From the NCBI RefSeq assembly GCF_048544455.1, contig NC_133526.1, forward strand, positions 6,216,001-6,280,000: a stretch of DNA of 64,000 bases, written 5' to 3'. Position 1 is the stretch's first letter. Each line of letters starts with the position of its first letter. Positions 24,601-35,330 of the stretch are shown in pieces. This stretch comes from Silene latifolia. Lineage: Eukaryota; Streptophyta; Magnoliopsida; Caryophyllales; Caryophyllaceae. The translations under genes were made by a program, and so were the position numbers. The notes under the pieces were generated by a model. That model was not told the origin of the DNA. It did no database searches and was given only the letters and a program-made list of their open reading frames with translations.

Positions 24601-27166
24601 AGTAGGATAGTGGCCTAGTGGGATGCACAGAACGCGATACATAGTTTGTAGATAGAACACAACAGTTTTTTTTTTCCTTGGGTAATATTTCCATACCACG
24701 TTGCTAGCATAGAGAAAGAAAGATGTTGTTAAGTCATTACCTGGTAGTCCCACAGTAATCCATCTCAGCTAGCTTCATCAAAACAACACTGCGTAGCCAT
24801 GAAAGACAAGTTGAGAAAGCAAACAGATAATGACATTTCGGTTTTCAAAGTTGGCCATAAATTAAAGGAAATTTGAAACAGATATGGCCAATCTACGAGG
24901 CACGCTCAAGAGTATGACAAAGTTACAAGATGCAGAACCACATAATTTGAAGGTTATAGGGAAAGAAAAGGGATGCCAACAATAGAAGATGTACCTTGCA
25001 TGATGTTGAGGAATGGACATTTTTTGGATGATACTACCCACAATAACAGCTTCCCTGAGATTACAGTTACCGGACTGCAATACAACAACAAAAAAGTCCG
25101 ACACAAACAATAGTAAGACTAACAAATCCAACTGGGGTCAAAGCATGGCCAAGCAAACTCTAATAATCAAAGATGTGTGGAAATCAATAGACAAAACTCA
25201 ATGACAATCAACCACGGGATTATCAGGGCAGCTATACCTTAAAAAGAGGCAGCAAGATCCCCTTGTTGAAAGCAGCAGGCTTGTACAGAGACTTTTTCAA
25301 AGCCTGATATAACTCAAAATGCAATCTCTTGTGCTTCCTAATGTCTTCCCTCACTCGAGGAAGGAGCACAAGCAGGTAAAACCTTTCGGCCTTCTTCCTG
25401 TTCATGTTAGAAGCAAAAATTCTTGTGGCCTGGAACACCGCACCAGGTGACCATTTCTCGGGCTCAGTCAAATAAAGGACTTCCTCCCAACACTCCATAG
25501 CAGGAATGTGTTTAAATGATTTGGGAAGTTTACCCGAAGTATATACGCTCAAAACCTTCCCTATCCTGAACATTTAAGCAACAGAATACCATAATTATCT
25601 TGTAATGAGAAGCCAGAACAAACTCCAAAACATTAAATATATATACATTGGCAAAACACGTACGATTTGTAATGTTGTATAAGCTTGTCATCCAATTTAG
25701 GTGTTGGCTTCATTTCTATATCAAAGAAACAACATAGACTTAGCCAACGAGCACAATCGTGTATGCTATAATAAATAAAAGGAAAGCATGTGTGGTAATA
25801 CCAGTTAGAGTAGCATCTTGAGCTTTAATTCGAGCTGCAATTACATCCCCAAGAGTTTTTTGAGGACCAGCATCCTTGGACAAAAATGCGTCTAGCAATC
25901 TCTCATCCTCTTCATTAACCTAATAGCATTAATTCCAAGACAACCATCGTCAGAACTGTAGTCAAACATAAAAACTCAAATAACACTTATGTACGCCTAC
26001 AACACCCCGATACCACGTTATTCACCTCAATTGATGATAGTGTTACTAACCATGTTGTATGCATATGACACCCCTATTCAATGTTATCCACTTCATTGAA
26101 AGATAACTTTAATAAACCGTGTTGTATGCCTACAATGGCCTATTCCAGGTTATCCACCTCAATTGAAGTTAGTGTTAGTAAATACAGAGTATGTTTTAAG
26201 TATACAACAGAGTCCAATTCCATGTTATTCACATCATACAGTGATAGCATCGCTACTCATGTTGTATGCATACAGCAGTCCTATCTCATGGTATCCACCT
26301 CATTCAATGATATTGTCACTAACCACATTGTATGCATAACAATAGCCATATTCCATGTTATCCACATCATTTAGTGAGAGTGTCCATAATCACATAATAT
26401 GTGTACAAACGCTCCTATTCCACGTTATCCACGCCATCAGTAACCACATTATATGCATACAACTTACAACACCCCAGTGATAGTGTTTGTAACCATATTA
26501 TACGCAAACAACGATATTCCAGAAGACTAACCATTAAAACACGACTAAAAACGAACAGAAAGAAGATTAATTCAAACAAACAACCTTATAGTCTTCATCA
26601 ACGCGACGTTGAGGATCCGTCAATCCAACATAATCATCAACATCATTCTCCTTATCCTCCAAAATTGTCGGCACCTCCTCTTCAAGAGAATTAAATGCGG
26701 CAGCTGTAGGATTCCGCTCTAGATTATCCTCGTCTTCAACCTCTCTCTGCTGCTTAAACGCTTCTCTCAGAATCTTACCACTCATACTCTGCGAAATCGC
26801 CTGAACAAAAAATATATCAAAAATCAAAGACATCAAAGTTAATTCCAATTCGATATTCGCAAAACCAGTAAAAACAATCAAAAGTGGTGAAGATCAAACT
26901 TAATTCGAATTCAATTACCGCAAAACCAGTAAAAACAAAAAATAATTGTCGAAAATCAAACATATCAAACTTAATTTGAGAACAATGAAACCAGTAAAAA
27001 CAATCAAAAGAGGTGAGAATTGAGGAAAAACCTCGGCATGTTGTTGATGAAGTTTGGGAGTTTTGGAGCGTGATTTGGAAGTTGCGGCGGGATGTTCGTC
27101 GGCGAGGAAAGGATTAGGGTTAACTTTTCTTTGTTTTTCGTTATCTCTTCCTCTTTTCTTTCCCAT
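21660..27166 (-). CDS. Bystin / ENP1-like 40S ribosome assembly factor (11 exons)
   Basis: Exons on the minus strand: 27166-27032, 26800-26585, 25919-25802, 25715-25664, 25565-25238, 25074-24995, 24788-24741, 23707-23561, 22791-22719, 22627-22555, 21742-21660. They sum to 1353 nt, 450 aa, in continuous phase; family members are about 440 aa. Bystin signatures include [59 protein letters not shown] and the C-terminal [12 protein letters not shown]. The N-terminus is lysine/arginine-rich (nuclear or nucleolar targeting) and an acidic patch follows near residues 85-105. Bystin/Enp1 is a nuclear factor needed for 18S rRNA processing and 40S export. Intron 9 has a GC donor and intron 10 is a U12 AT-AC intron; both are needed to keep the conserved protein. 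A telo-box lies 53 bp before the ATG. Confidence 0.95.
21743..22554 (-). other. U12-type AT-AC intron (bystin intron 10)
   Basis: On the minus strand the donor is ATATCCTTC from 22554, the branch element TCCTTGAC lies at 21760-21753, and the acceptor is AC at 21744-21743, 11 nt from the branch adenosine. No AG lies in the acceptor interval. Only this junction joins exons 10 and 11 as ...[13 protein letters not shown]..., the conserved bystin C-terminus; an in-frame stop precedes the join if one reads through. All three elements match the minor-spliceosome consensus. Confidence 0.9.
22307..22511. mobile_element. Stowaway MITE inside the bystin AT-AC intron
   Basis: CTCCCTCCTAGTCTGAGTG at the left is mirrored at the right by CTAGGAGAGTAGGAGGGAG, with TA on both sides (22305-22306 and 22512-22513). 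It is about 205 bp with internal direct repeats of GGGGAACCAACAC. Its right edge lies only 43 nt from the AT-AC donor. Confidence 0.8.
22628..22718 (-). other. GC-AG intron (bystin intron 9)
   Basis: The exon 9 / intron 9 border reads CATTATCTG|GCAAGAAC and the acceptor is TTCCACAG|GTTACTCC. The join gives [11 protein letters not shown], the conserved bystin sequence; no GT donor nearby keeps the frame and the motif. GC donors are a known minor class of U2 introns. The intron is only 91 nt. Confidence 0.8.
26000..26530. repeat. Degenerate minisatellite in bystin intron 2
   Basis: Diverged units of about 70-80 bp share CACGTTATCCACCTCA-like, TGATAGTGTTACTAACC-like and TTGTATGCATAC-like segments and repeat roughly seven times. 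They fill most of intron 2 and stop before exon 2. This is a decayed tandem array with no coding sense. Confidence 0.7.
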
Positions 27167-27219
27167 GGCGCCGGCGGCTGTGGTGGTTGTTGCGGCTGTG
27201 GTGGTTACGGCGGCGGTGC

Positions 27220-27227
27220 TAGGGTTT
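27220..27227 (-). promoter_or_regulatory. Telo-box in the bystin leader
   Basis: AAACCCTA on the minus strand lies 53 bp before the bystin start codon, probably in the 5' UTR. Telo-boxes are typical of plant ribosome-related genes, so the motif suits a ribosome assembly factor. Function is inferred. Confidence 0.5.
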
Positions 27228-27390
27228 AGTGAGGAATGTGAGGAAATGGAGGAGAGAGAAGGTATACTGGGGTTTAACGGGTTTTATCTTTTCTATTTTT
27301 TCATTTAACGGGTTTATTATACGGAATTCTTTTTGTTAAGCTGTTTAGTTCATATCGTTCGGTCACGAGTTCGAATTTCACCCCGACTTA

Positions 27391-28580
27391 TTTTTTTTTT
27401 TTTTGAAAAATCCTATGGTAGGATTATACTCTCATAGATAAATCGGTTTTAGCAACTTCAACGATGTGACGAGGGATAGACTCGCCATCGAGGAACCTAC
27501 TTTCACCCACAGTACAAGAATGAGCGAGCATATGAGCTGCTCGGTTAGAAGTTCTACGAATATAAGACCAGGCTACAGAAGTAAAATCTACACACAAATT
27601 TAAAATATTACTAATAACCATATGAAAATCACTTCGCCCAGAACGACGACATTGAAGGGCTTCAATAACCCTCTTGCAATCACTCTCCACACGGACGCTT
27701 GTGTGCTTCATTCTCTGAGCTTGTCGGAGCGCAATTAGAACTGCCTCTGCTTCCGCCACTCTTGCCTCATACTCCTCTCTACGACGCCCCTCTCATGCCC
27801 ATAACAAACTCCCAATCTCATCCCGACATATCGCACCCAAACCCATTCCTTCACCCTCCTTCACACCCGCATCCACACTGATGAGAACCTCCCCTGGCAC
27901 CACCCTTCTATCCCGCGCTCCAAGCTCCCTTCCCCTGAAGCTCCCCGACTCAACCACATCCCGCTTCTCCCCTCCATTCTCCACACTTTCCAACTCACCC
28001 ATAAGTCCCTTCACCCGCAGCACCACGTCCTCCACCCGTGCCACCCTATTCTCAAAAACTACCTTATTACGCATCTCCCAAATCGCCCATACACCCGTAA
28101 TAAACACCTCAACATCCTCCCCATCGAGCTCCTCCAAAACATCCCCCACCCATTCCTTCACCCTCTCATATCCCCATATCGGTCTCAAGTTCACTCTTAA
28201 CCCCTCCCACACCCCAGCCGTATATCCACACCCTCCTGCAACATGGAGGCAGTTCTCGACATCATTCAAACAAACTGGACAAATAACATCAACTTGCGAC
28301 ATCCGTGATGCTAAATTCCATTTCGTAGCAATTGCCTCACTACAAAACTGCCAAGAGAACATTTTAACCCGCGGCAACGTTCGAGACCGCCAAATTTTCT
28401 TCCACAACCATCCACACTGAGCTCCATCCGACTGTCCCTCATCAATACCATAATCACCCATTAACGCCTTATATGCAGACTTTACCGTATACACCTCATC
28501 CTTCTCCAAATCCCACATCCATTCGTCCTCCTCCCCATTCCCACTAATTCTAGTATTAAGAATACGTTGATGCTCAAACG
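27391..28580 (-). mobile_element. 5'-truncated L1-type LINE
   Basis: On the minus strand this carries a reverse transcriptase C-terminal part and ends in a poly(A) tail, seen as a T run at 27391-27404. The 19 bp ATTTCACCCCGACTTATTT is present at both ends (27375-27393 and 28581-28599): a textbook target-site duplication. The near-perfect duplication suggests a fairly recent insertion, about 210 bp upstream of the bystin start codon. Confidence 0.92.
27424..28580 (-). pseudogene. L1 LINE ORF2 C-terminus: zinc-binding RT domain plus RNase H
   Basis: The frame starts at the truncation point. It shows WLWKKIWRSRTLPRVKMFSW and a Cys/His cluster (CPVCLNDVENCLHVAGGCGY), the RT-associated zinc-binding domain (zf-RVT). 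An RNase H-like domain follows (VLISVDAGVKEG, then VRVESDCKRVIEAL). One in-frame TGA at about 27793-27795 splits the frame between the two halves, and the same frame then continues to about 27424. The upstream endonuclease and RT core were lost by 5' truncation, so it cannot act alone. Confidence 0.9.
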
Positions 28581-28599
28581 ATTTCACCCCGACTTATTT

Positions 28600-29239
28600 G
28601 ATACTGTGAAAATATTCTTCAGTGACATATGGACTTTGGCTTTGGTAATACGGTTTTGCAAATAAGTGGTAGAAATTCTCTTACGATTTTTGTATTATGG
28701 CATTGCCAGCGTTTTAATACTCTTCTGTCCTATCGAGTTTATTGAAAATGCATACACTTATTTATCTTAACGTTTTCAACTAGTGATTGTATACTTCTTA
28801 AATTGTGTATGTGTTAAAGGAGCTAAGAAAATATGATAATTGTAAGTTGGGTTATCGCATTTTATACATATGATCATCTTGTATTTTTACTAATTATTAG
28901 TAATCTTAATTTGAGTTTTGACAAAATAAAAACTCAAATTTATTTGAGATATATACTCCAAGCTCTAACTAAGGGAATAAAATTTGTTAATTCTCTTTGT
29001 ACACTTGTATAATGTACCCTTCTTTTACCCTCAAACCACCACCCTCGTTACCACGACTACCCACATCGCCAATTGCCTACATGTCGCAAACTCCAACATC
29101 CACCATCAAAACCCTACCATCACCTTAAAATCAACCGATACCACCCACACGAAAACCGCCGACACCTCTTGCCACAATCACTTCCCATACTACCATAACT
29201 GCTCACCTTTATATGAATCCCCATAATAAACATCCTTTA
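28600..29239. other. Short AT-rich spacer, nothing recognised
   Basis: Sequence between the LINE duplication and the next MITE. No exon or repeat is recognised beyond CCA-rich low-complexity sequence at about 29030-29150. Confidence 0.5.
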
Positions 29240-29837
29240 GGGAGTGTTTGGTTCACCCATTCTAGGTATAAGGTATGGGTTTGGAATGAGCTAAACCCAT
29301 ACCTTGTGTTTGTTTGCAAAAAAATTAGTTTTCATACCCATACCGCAAACCCATGAGGTATGGGTTTCTCATACCCAAGGGGGAGGTGGGTATGAGATTG
29401 ATACCTTTGGTATCAAATAAAAAGAAGAGAATTCAAAAGGAAAATGTGGAAAAATTCATATTTTTTCTTCAAAAAATGAAATATTCATAAAATTTTATTT
29501 TTTTCAAAGATTTTTTTCTGGGAAAATACAAATAATGATTTTTTTTCGACATTTTAAATACATTTAAGAACAAAAATATTATATCTAAAAAAAATAACAT
29601 ATATAAAAAAAATTATACTATAGAAGTTTAAAATTAATACACAAAAATTTAATTAGAAAATTAATACATACGAATATAGGACAAATTTTATCAATAAAAT
29701 AAACATACAACAAGATTCGATTCCTCATTCCAGAATTGAACCAAACACAAGGTATGAGGAATCGAGTTCCAAACCCATACCACCCTGGTTTGATTCTTGA
29801 TTCCATACCGATACCTTTGTGCGAACCAAACGACCCC
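29240..29837. mobile_element. PIF/Harbinger-type MITE
   Basis: GGGAGTGTTTGGTTC at the left is mirrored by GAACCAAACGACCCC at the right, and TTA directly flanks both ends (29237-29239 and 29838-29840). TTTGGTTC ends and a TTA target are the hallmark of Harbinger elements. It is about 598 bp, with GGTATGGGTT-type motifs repeated near each end and an AT-rich centre. No transposase is encoded. Confidence 0.8.
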
Positions 29838-30211
29838 TTACAAATCTATAGGGGGTGTGTTGATAATGCTGAGGTGGGGTTATATACAAAGTAAAAGGTG
29901 GACCAAAGAGGCTACTGAAGAGATAAGTGTCACTAGCGTCTAACAATCTTTAAAGGTGAGAAGTCAACGTTGTTTTGGCTGTTGTGAGGGTGCTTCATGG
30001 TGAATATAAAATGAAAAGTTATTCGAGTTATTCTTACTCCTTTTGATGAACTAACCAACCAACAAGATAAAATTAGGGGTAACCCTAATCTCTTCATCCC
30101 CGTTCCTTTTCTTAATTTCATCACCTTTATTTAGATGGATCAAACACCTAATCAATATTCACAAATTTCAATTATTTCTAAACCGTCAACATTTACTCTT
30201 GGTTAAATCGT

Positions 30212-30382
30212 TGTTAAGATTATAGAGGGAAGACGATAATAAGGGAGAATGAATTATTGATTGATGTTGTTTTACATCGATATGGTGAGTATTTATAATA
30301 CCTCCCAACTTAATGGCAAACCCTAACCCTAATGGCAAACCCTAATGGTAGTCGGGCCTAGTATAGGCCCAATCTCCTAATA
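30212..30382 (-). repeat. LTR (downstream copy on the minus strand)
   Basis: 171 bp, nearly identical to 34967-35137. It contains ACCCTAACCCTAATGG-like sequence that mimics telomere repeats but is part of the LTR. Confidence 0.85.
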
Positions 30383-30754
30383 CCCTCCCGCAATCGTAAA
30401 GGCAGTAAATAGTACGAACTTTACGATTGGAGAAATACAAAGAAAATATAAAAAGAAAAAATGAAATCTTCAATCTTCATCTTTTTCGATCTTCATCAAT
30501 CATCTTCGTTTTCGAAAAGTGGTAAGATAAACGAGTATAAAGACTCGTTAGAAATTCCTTCGAACAAGAACGTTAATTTTTTCGGACTTGTCGAAAGTAT
30601 GAGTTATTAGGAGATTGAAAATAGCTTCTTGGCCATGAAATCTCACGGCAGAACTTCTTGTTTTCCTTTTTTTTTTAATAAAAATTAAAATTAAACTAAT
30701 CTTTATTATTAGATCAACGGAGTAACTCCCGCCGGTAGAGCTGGCAAACAATGA

Positions 30755-33700
30755 CAACAACAACAACAACAACAACATCAGAGCCTTAATCCCAAAATGA
30801 TTTGGGGTCGGCTGACATGAATCATCCTTTCGAACCGTTCATGGGTGAACGCACGCCTCAAAATGCGAATAAAAAAGGGAAGATGAAAAACAAAAGGAAG
30901 AACGAAAATGTAATGGAAAGTCAAGGTAAACTTAGGAGTTTTAAAATCGAATTCCGTCTTTCTTTTATAAAAACTTAAAATTTAAATCGAGAGAAAAGAT
31001 TAAAACGATTTTTAAAAACCGAAAATAGAGTTAAGGATCCGGAATGAACCAGGTAAAATCTATAAGAAAGGTAAAATCTATAAGAAAGTGGTTTGTAAAA
31101 AAGTGTAATAAATGAGAGAAGAATAAAATCTGTCAAAAAACATCAAATACTAAAAATCCACGTGTATCCCTTCCCTCCATTGTGCCCTCTCCGTCACCAT
31201 ACTCTCCTCAAGCCCCAGAACTCTCATATCGTGCTCTATCACTCTCAACCATGTCTGTCTCGGTCTTCCTCTCCTCTAGGGACCTTTTTCTGTTCTCCAA
31301 GTCTCCACCTCCTAATCCGGTGCGTCCATAGGTCTCCTTCTCACATGGCCAAACCATCTTAGTCGGTTTTCCATCATCTTGTCCTCTATTGGCGCCACTT
31401 TTACCTTTTCCCTAATCACCTCATTCCTTAACCGATCTTTCCTTGTATGTCCGCACATCCACCTCAACATGCGCATCTCCGCCACACTCATCTTTTGAAT
31501 GTGACAATGCTTCACGGCCCAACACTCGGAGCCGTAAAGTAGGGCAGGCCTAATTGCCGTGCGATAAAATTTTCCCTTTAATCTTTGGGGCATATCTTTA
31601 TCGCAAAGAAACCCTGAAGCACTCTTCCATTTTAACCATCCCGCTTTAATTCTGTGAGCCACATCTCCGTCTAACTCCCCGTCTTTTTGAATAATAGATC
31701 CTAGATATCTGAAGAAATCCGAACCCTCAACAACATTCCCATCGAAAATAATACTCCCCGCCTCTGTCGATCTCAATCCCGCCACCTTAGTGAACTGACA
31801 CCTCAAATACTCAGTCTTACTCCTGCTCAGTCTGAACCCACGAGTCTCTAAAGTCTGCCTCCACAATTCCAACTTTCTCTCCACCCCCTCTTTTGTCTCA
31901 TCAATCAACACAATATCATCAGCAAACATCATACACCAAGGGATGTCGTCCTGAATATCCCTTGTCAACTCATCCATAACTATAGCAAAGAGAAAAGGAC
32001 TAAGTGCGGAACCTTGATGCACCCCGATGGTAATAGGAAATTCTTCCGTTCTCCCAACATTAGTGCGAACACTTGCACTAGCCCCCTCATACATGTCCTT
32101 TATGAGGTCAATATATTTTCGCGACACACCCTTTCTCGCCAAAGCCCACCAAAGTACTTCTCTTGGTACCCTATCATATGCCTTTTCCAAGTCAATAAAA
32201 ACCATATGTAAGTCCTTCTTCTTGTTCCGATGGTATTCCATAAACTGTCTCATGATAAAAATCGCATCCATAGTCGATCTCCCGGGCATAAATCCAAATT
32301 GGTTTTCCGAGATGTCTACACATCTCCTAAGCCTTTGCTCGATTACCCGCTCCCATAACTTCATCGTATGACTCATAAGTTTAATTCTCCGATAATTGGA
32401 ACACTCTTGAACATCACCTTTGTTCTTGTACAAAGGGACAAGAGTGCTTCTCCTCCAAGCCGATGGCATCTTGTTGCTCCTCCAAATCTTGTTGAAGAGC
32501 ATGGTTACCCATTCGATCCCTTTCTCCCCGAAGCACCTCCAAACTTCTATGGGTATACCATTCGGTCCCTCTGCTTTCTTTGACCCCATCTTCCTCAACG
32601 CCTTTCTAACTTCACTCTTTTGTATTCTACGCACAAATTCCCGATTAACCATGCTTGGTGTTACCTCTACATCCCCAAAACCTTGTTCCTGATGCCCATT
32701 GAATAAATTATCAAAGTAAGAACTCCATCTAGCCTTTATTTCGTTATCCTGAACCAGAACCTTGTCGTCCATATCTTTCACACACCTAACTCTCCCAATA
32801 TCTCTAGTCTTTCGGTCTCTTATGCGAGCCAGTTTATAGATATCCTTCTCTCCTTCTCTCGTGTCCAACCTGGCATACACTTCTTGGTTAACTTTTGCCC
32901 TCGCATCCCGTACGACCTTTTTAGCGGCTCGTCTAGCCTCCTTGTACTTTTCAACGTTCTCATCACTCATGCATTTCCCCAGAACCTTATAGCATTCACG
33001 TTTAGTCTTTATCGCTTGTCTCACCACATCGTTCCACCAAGATGTGTCCTTACTTGATGGTCTATTCCCTTTAGATTCCCCTAACACCTCCCTCGCCAAA
33101 TCCTTTACAACATGCTCCAATTTATCCCACGTTGCATCAATATCTTTCTCCTCGCAATCCGACCAAATATCGCTACTTCCAACCTTATCCAAAAACGCTT
33201 GTTGGTTTCCCCCTTGTAGCTTCCACCACTTGATCCGTGCCTCACCGATTATCGTTCTCTTCCTCAAGTCTCTCTTACCCCGAAAATCAAGAATCACTAG
33301 TCTATGTTGTGTTGCGGCACTTTCCCCCGGTATGACCTTACAATCGGTGTACTCTTTCCTCCACACATTCCTTACCAAAAGGAAGTCAATTTGACTAGCA
33401 TTACCTCCACTTCTATAAGTCACCAAATGAGAATGTCTTTTCTCGAACCAAGTGTTCATTATACCCAAGTCATATGCCAAAGCAAAATCCAATATGTCAC
33501 TTCCTGCTTCATTTCTCTCCCCGAACCCAAAACCCCCATGAATGTTCTCAAAGCCAACTCGACTAGTACCCACATGCCCATTGAGGTCACCACCAATGAT
33601 CAATTTCTCTCCAATAGGGACTCGTTCTACAACCTCTTCCAAATCTTCCCAGAAGGCTCGTCGAAAAGAAGCATCCAAACCTACTTGAGGTGCGTAAGCA

Positions 33701-34449
33701 CTTATAACCGTCACCACTTCATCCCTGACTACAAGCTTAATGCTCATAATCCTATCACTCTTTCTCGATACTTCTACCACATCATCAATGTAATCTTTAT
33801 CAATGACAATACCCACTCCATTACGACTTTTGTCCTTACCCGTGTACCAAAGCTTATAACCCCAAGGCGCTATCACCCTTGCTTTATCTCCGACCCACTT
33901 TGTCTCTTGTAGACACATTATATGCACTCTCCTCCTTTTCATAACCTCCCCTACCTCAGCTAATCTCCCTGTCAAAGAGCCAACATTCCAAGTACCAAAA
34001 CGTAACCTACTACCCTTCCTAAAGTCATGTCCTGATTTTTTTACCCGCTCTTGACCATGCTTCCTAGATCCAAACCTATTTGACACCACACCCATACTTC
34101 GAGGTGGCGCGCCGCTTTTGGGCGACGACCTAACAACCCTTGCATATTTTTCACTACACCCGGGTCTAGAAGATGTAGCGTACCCTTGCCTATTTGACAC
34201 CACCCCCAGATGTAAAGATGGCGCGTCGCTTCCGGGCGACGACCTAGCAACCCTCACATACTTTTCACTACACCCGGTCTAAGAAGTGCGGCAACGCCGC
34301 TTCCGAGGAGACGCCCAACGAAGTTCAAATTCGATTCATGTCCATAAAATGTGACTAAGTTTTTATCTTTGTTGGGCGCCACGACCCTACCGCAACCCTC
34401 CTCCTTTATCCGGGCTTGGGACCGGCAGCGAATGCCCGAAAACACTCAC
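30755..34449 (-). mobile_element. Near full-length RTE-clade LINE
   Basis: On the minus strand it runs from about 34449 to a (TTG)n tail seen as ACAACAAC at 30755-30776; short microsatellite tails instead of poly(A) are typical of RTE. TGACA near both ends (30753 and 34450) may be a short target duplication. One long ORF (34257-31150) fills most of it. The 3' UTR (30777-31149) has the conserved stem CCCCAAAT...ATTTTGGG. Truncated copies of this 3' end occur at 46743, 48128, 48728 and 52207. Confidence 0.85.
31150..34257 (-). pseudogene. RTE LINE ORF: APE endonuclease and reverse transcriptase
   Basis: The frame is open for 981 codons (34257-31312) and, after an in-frame TAG and a second TAG 13 codons on, continues to its natural stop at 31150-31152. 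An APE-type endonuclease (GTWNVGSL, LQETKW, GGDLNGHVG, QIDFLLV, TQHRLVI) is followed by a reverse transcriptase (FIDLEKAYDRVPRE, GVHQGSALSPFLF, MMFADDIVLI) and the RTE C-terminus RLRWFGHVRRRP. The N-terminus contains a partly duplicated unit of about 50 residues built on ARSSPGSDAP / VRSSPKSGAP and GVVSNR. Domain cores look intact, so only the last 50-odd residues would be lost; recent activity is plausible. Confidence 0.88.
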
Positions 34450-34966
34450 TGACACGACACGAAAATACGACACGAACCCGACACGAAATTAATGGGTTTG
34501 GGTTGAGGCCTAATGACCCATTTATGTAAGTGGGTCTACACGAACACAGCACGATATTTAATTGGGTTGGGTTTGGGTCTCTAAACACGAACCCGACACG
34601 AATGACCTGTTTACTAAATTAATCATAATTTTTCTTGATCTTCCATCACATAAATATACTTAAGCTTTCCAAATATGGACATGACACGAAAACACGACAC
34701 GAACCCGACACGAAATTAACGGGTTAGGGTTGAGGTTTGATGACCCATTTATGTAAGTGGGTCGACACGAACACGACACGAGATTTAATTGAGTCGGGTT
34801 TGGGTTGGAGGGTTTGTGACCCGTTTACATGTGACACGAACACGAACCCGACACGACCCGATCTGTTTGCCAGGTCTACCCGCCGGTGGGTGTTTTACAT
34901 TATCGACCCACCGGCGAGGTAGCGGAAATTTGTTTTAGGCCTCAAGAGCGTGAGACTCTGATACCA

Positions 34967-35137
34967 TGTTAAGATTATAGAGGGGATACGATAATAAGGG
35001 AGAATGAATTATTGATTGATGTTGTTTTACATCGATATGGTGAGAATTTATAATACCTCCCAACTTAATGGCAAACCCTAACCCTAATGGCAAACCCGAA
35101 TGGTAGCCGGGCCTAGTATAGGCCCAATCTCCTAATA
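34967..35137 (-). repeat. LTR (upstream copy on the minus strand)
   Basis: 171 bp partner of 30212-30382, next to the primer-binding site at about 34948-34966 and followed by the ATCGT duplication. Confidence 0.85.
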
Positions 35138-35189
35138 ATCGTACTCTTTCAACATAAATACCAAACTAAACCAGAGAAAAAAAATCAGC

Positions 35190-35330
35190 GAGTCTCCGTT
35201 GTGACGGATCATAAGACAAAATAGATTGCTGCTCTCTAGACACTCTTTTTGTCTTATCTACCTCACATGGTAGTACTTAACCCGTCACAAAAAATTTACG
35301 ACGAATATATGTCCGTCACAAATGAGAATT
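35190..35330. mobile_element. MITE of the recurrent GTGACGG...CCGTCAC family
   Basis: TCTCCGTTGTGACGG at the left is mirrored by CCGTCACAAATGAGA at the right, with TCTTATCTACCTCACATGG-type internal sequence shared by its relatives. It lies about 400 bp before the PQ-loop gene start. Confidence 0.6.

Larger units (their letters stand above)
30736..34878. mobile_element. hAT-like non-autonomous transposon, split by an RTE LINE
   Basis: Terminal repeats TAGAGCTGGCAAACA (30736-30750) and TGTTTGCCAGGTCTA (34864-34878) are near-perfect inverted copies. A perfect 8 bp duplication, CCCGCCGG, flanks them (30728-30735 and 34879-34886); 8 bp is the hAT hallmark. Its own interior (about 34450-34863) is an array of ACACGACACGAACCCG-type motifs with a partial internal duplication. 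Without the LINE it would be only about 450 bp. Confidence 0.85.
30212..35137 (-). mobile_element. Non-coding LTR element (TRIM/LARD-like fossil) hosting nested insertions
   Basis: Two 171 bp direct repeats (30212-30382 and 34967-35137) differ at about 5 positions (roughly 3%) and are flanked by a perfect 5 bp duplication, ATCGT (30207-30211 and 35138-35142). Read on the minus strand, TGGTATCAGAG follows the upstream LTR (a primer site matching initiator methionine tRNA) and a purine tract GCGGGAGGG precedes the downstream LTR. It has no coding of its own, so it is a small non-autonomous element, fairly young by LTR similarity. Its interior is interrupted by one nested hAT-like element. Confidence 0.85.

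Noticed and set aside
27881-28420. 179 aa plus-strand ORF rich in Ser/Thr/Pro
   Set aside because: It is the antisense shadow of the L1 reverse-transcriptase/RNase H frame, with no domain of its own.
30300-30350. Interstitial telomere repeat (AAACCCTAACCCTAA-like)
   Set aside because: It is part of the 171 bp LTR and is repeated in the partner LTR at 35080-35100; it is not a telomeric tract.
32014-33912. Several plus-strand ORFs of 65-202 aa
   Set aside because: All are antisense to the RTE LINE ORF and show no conserved motifs.
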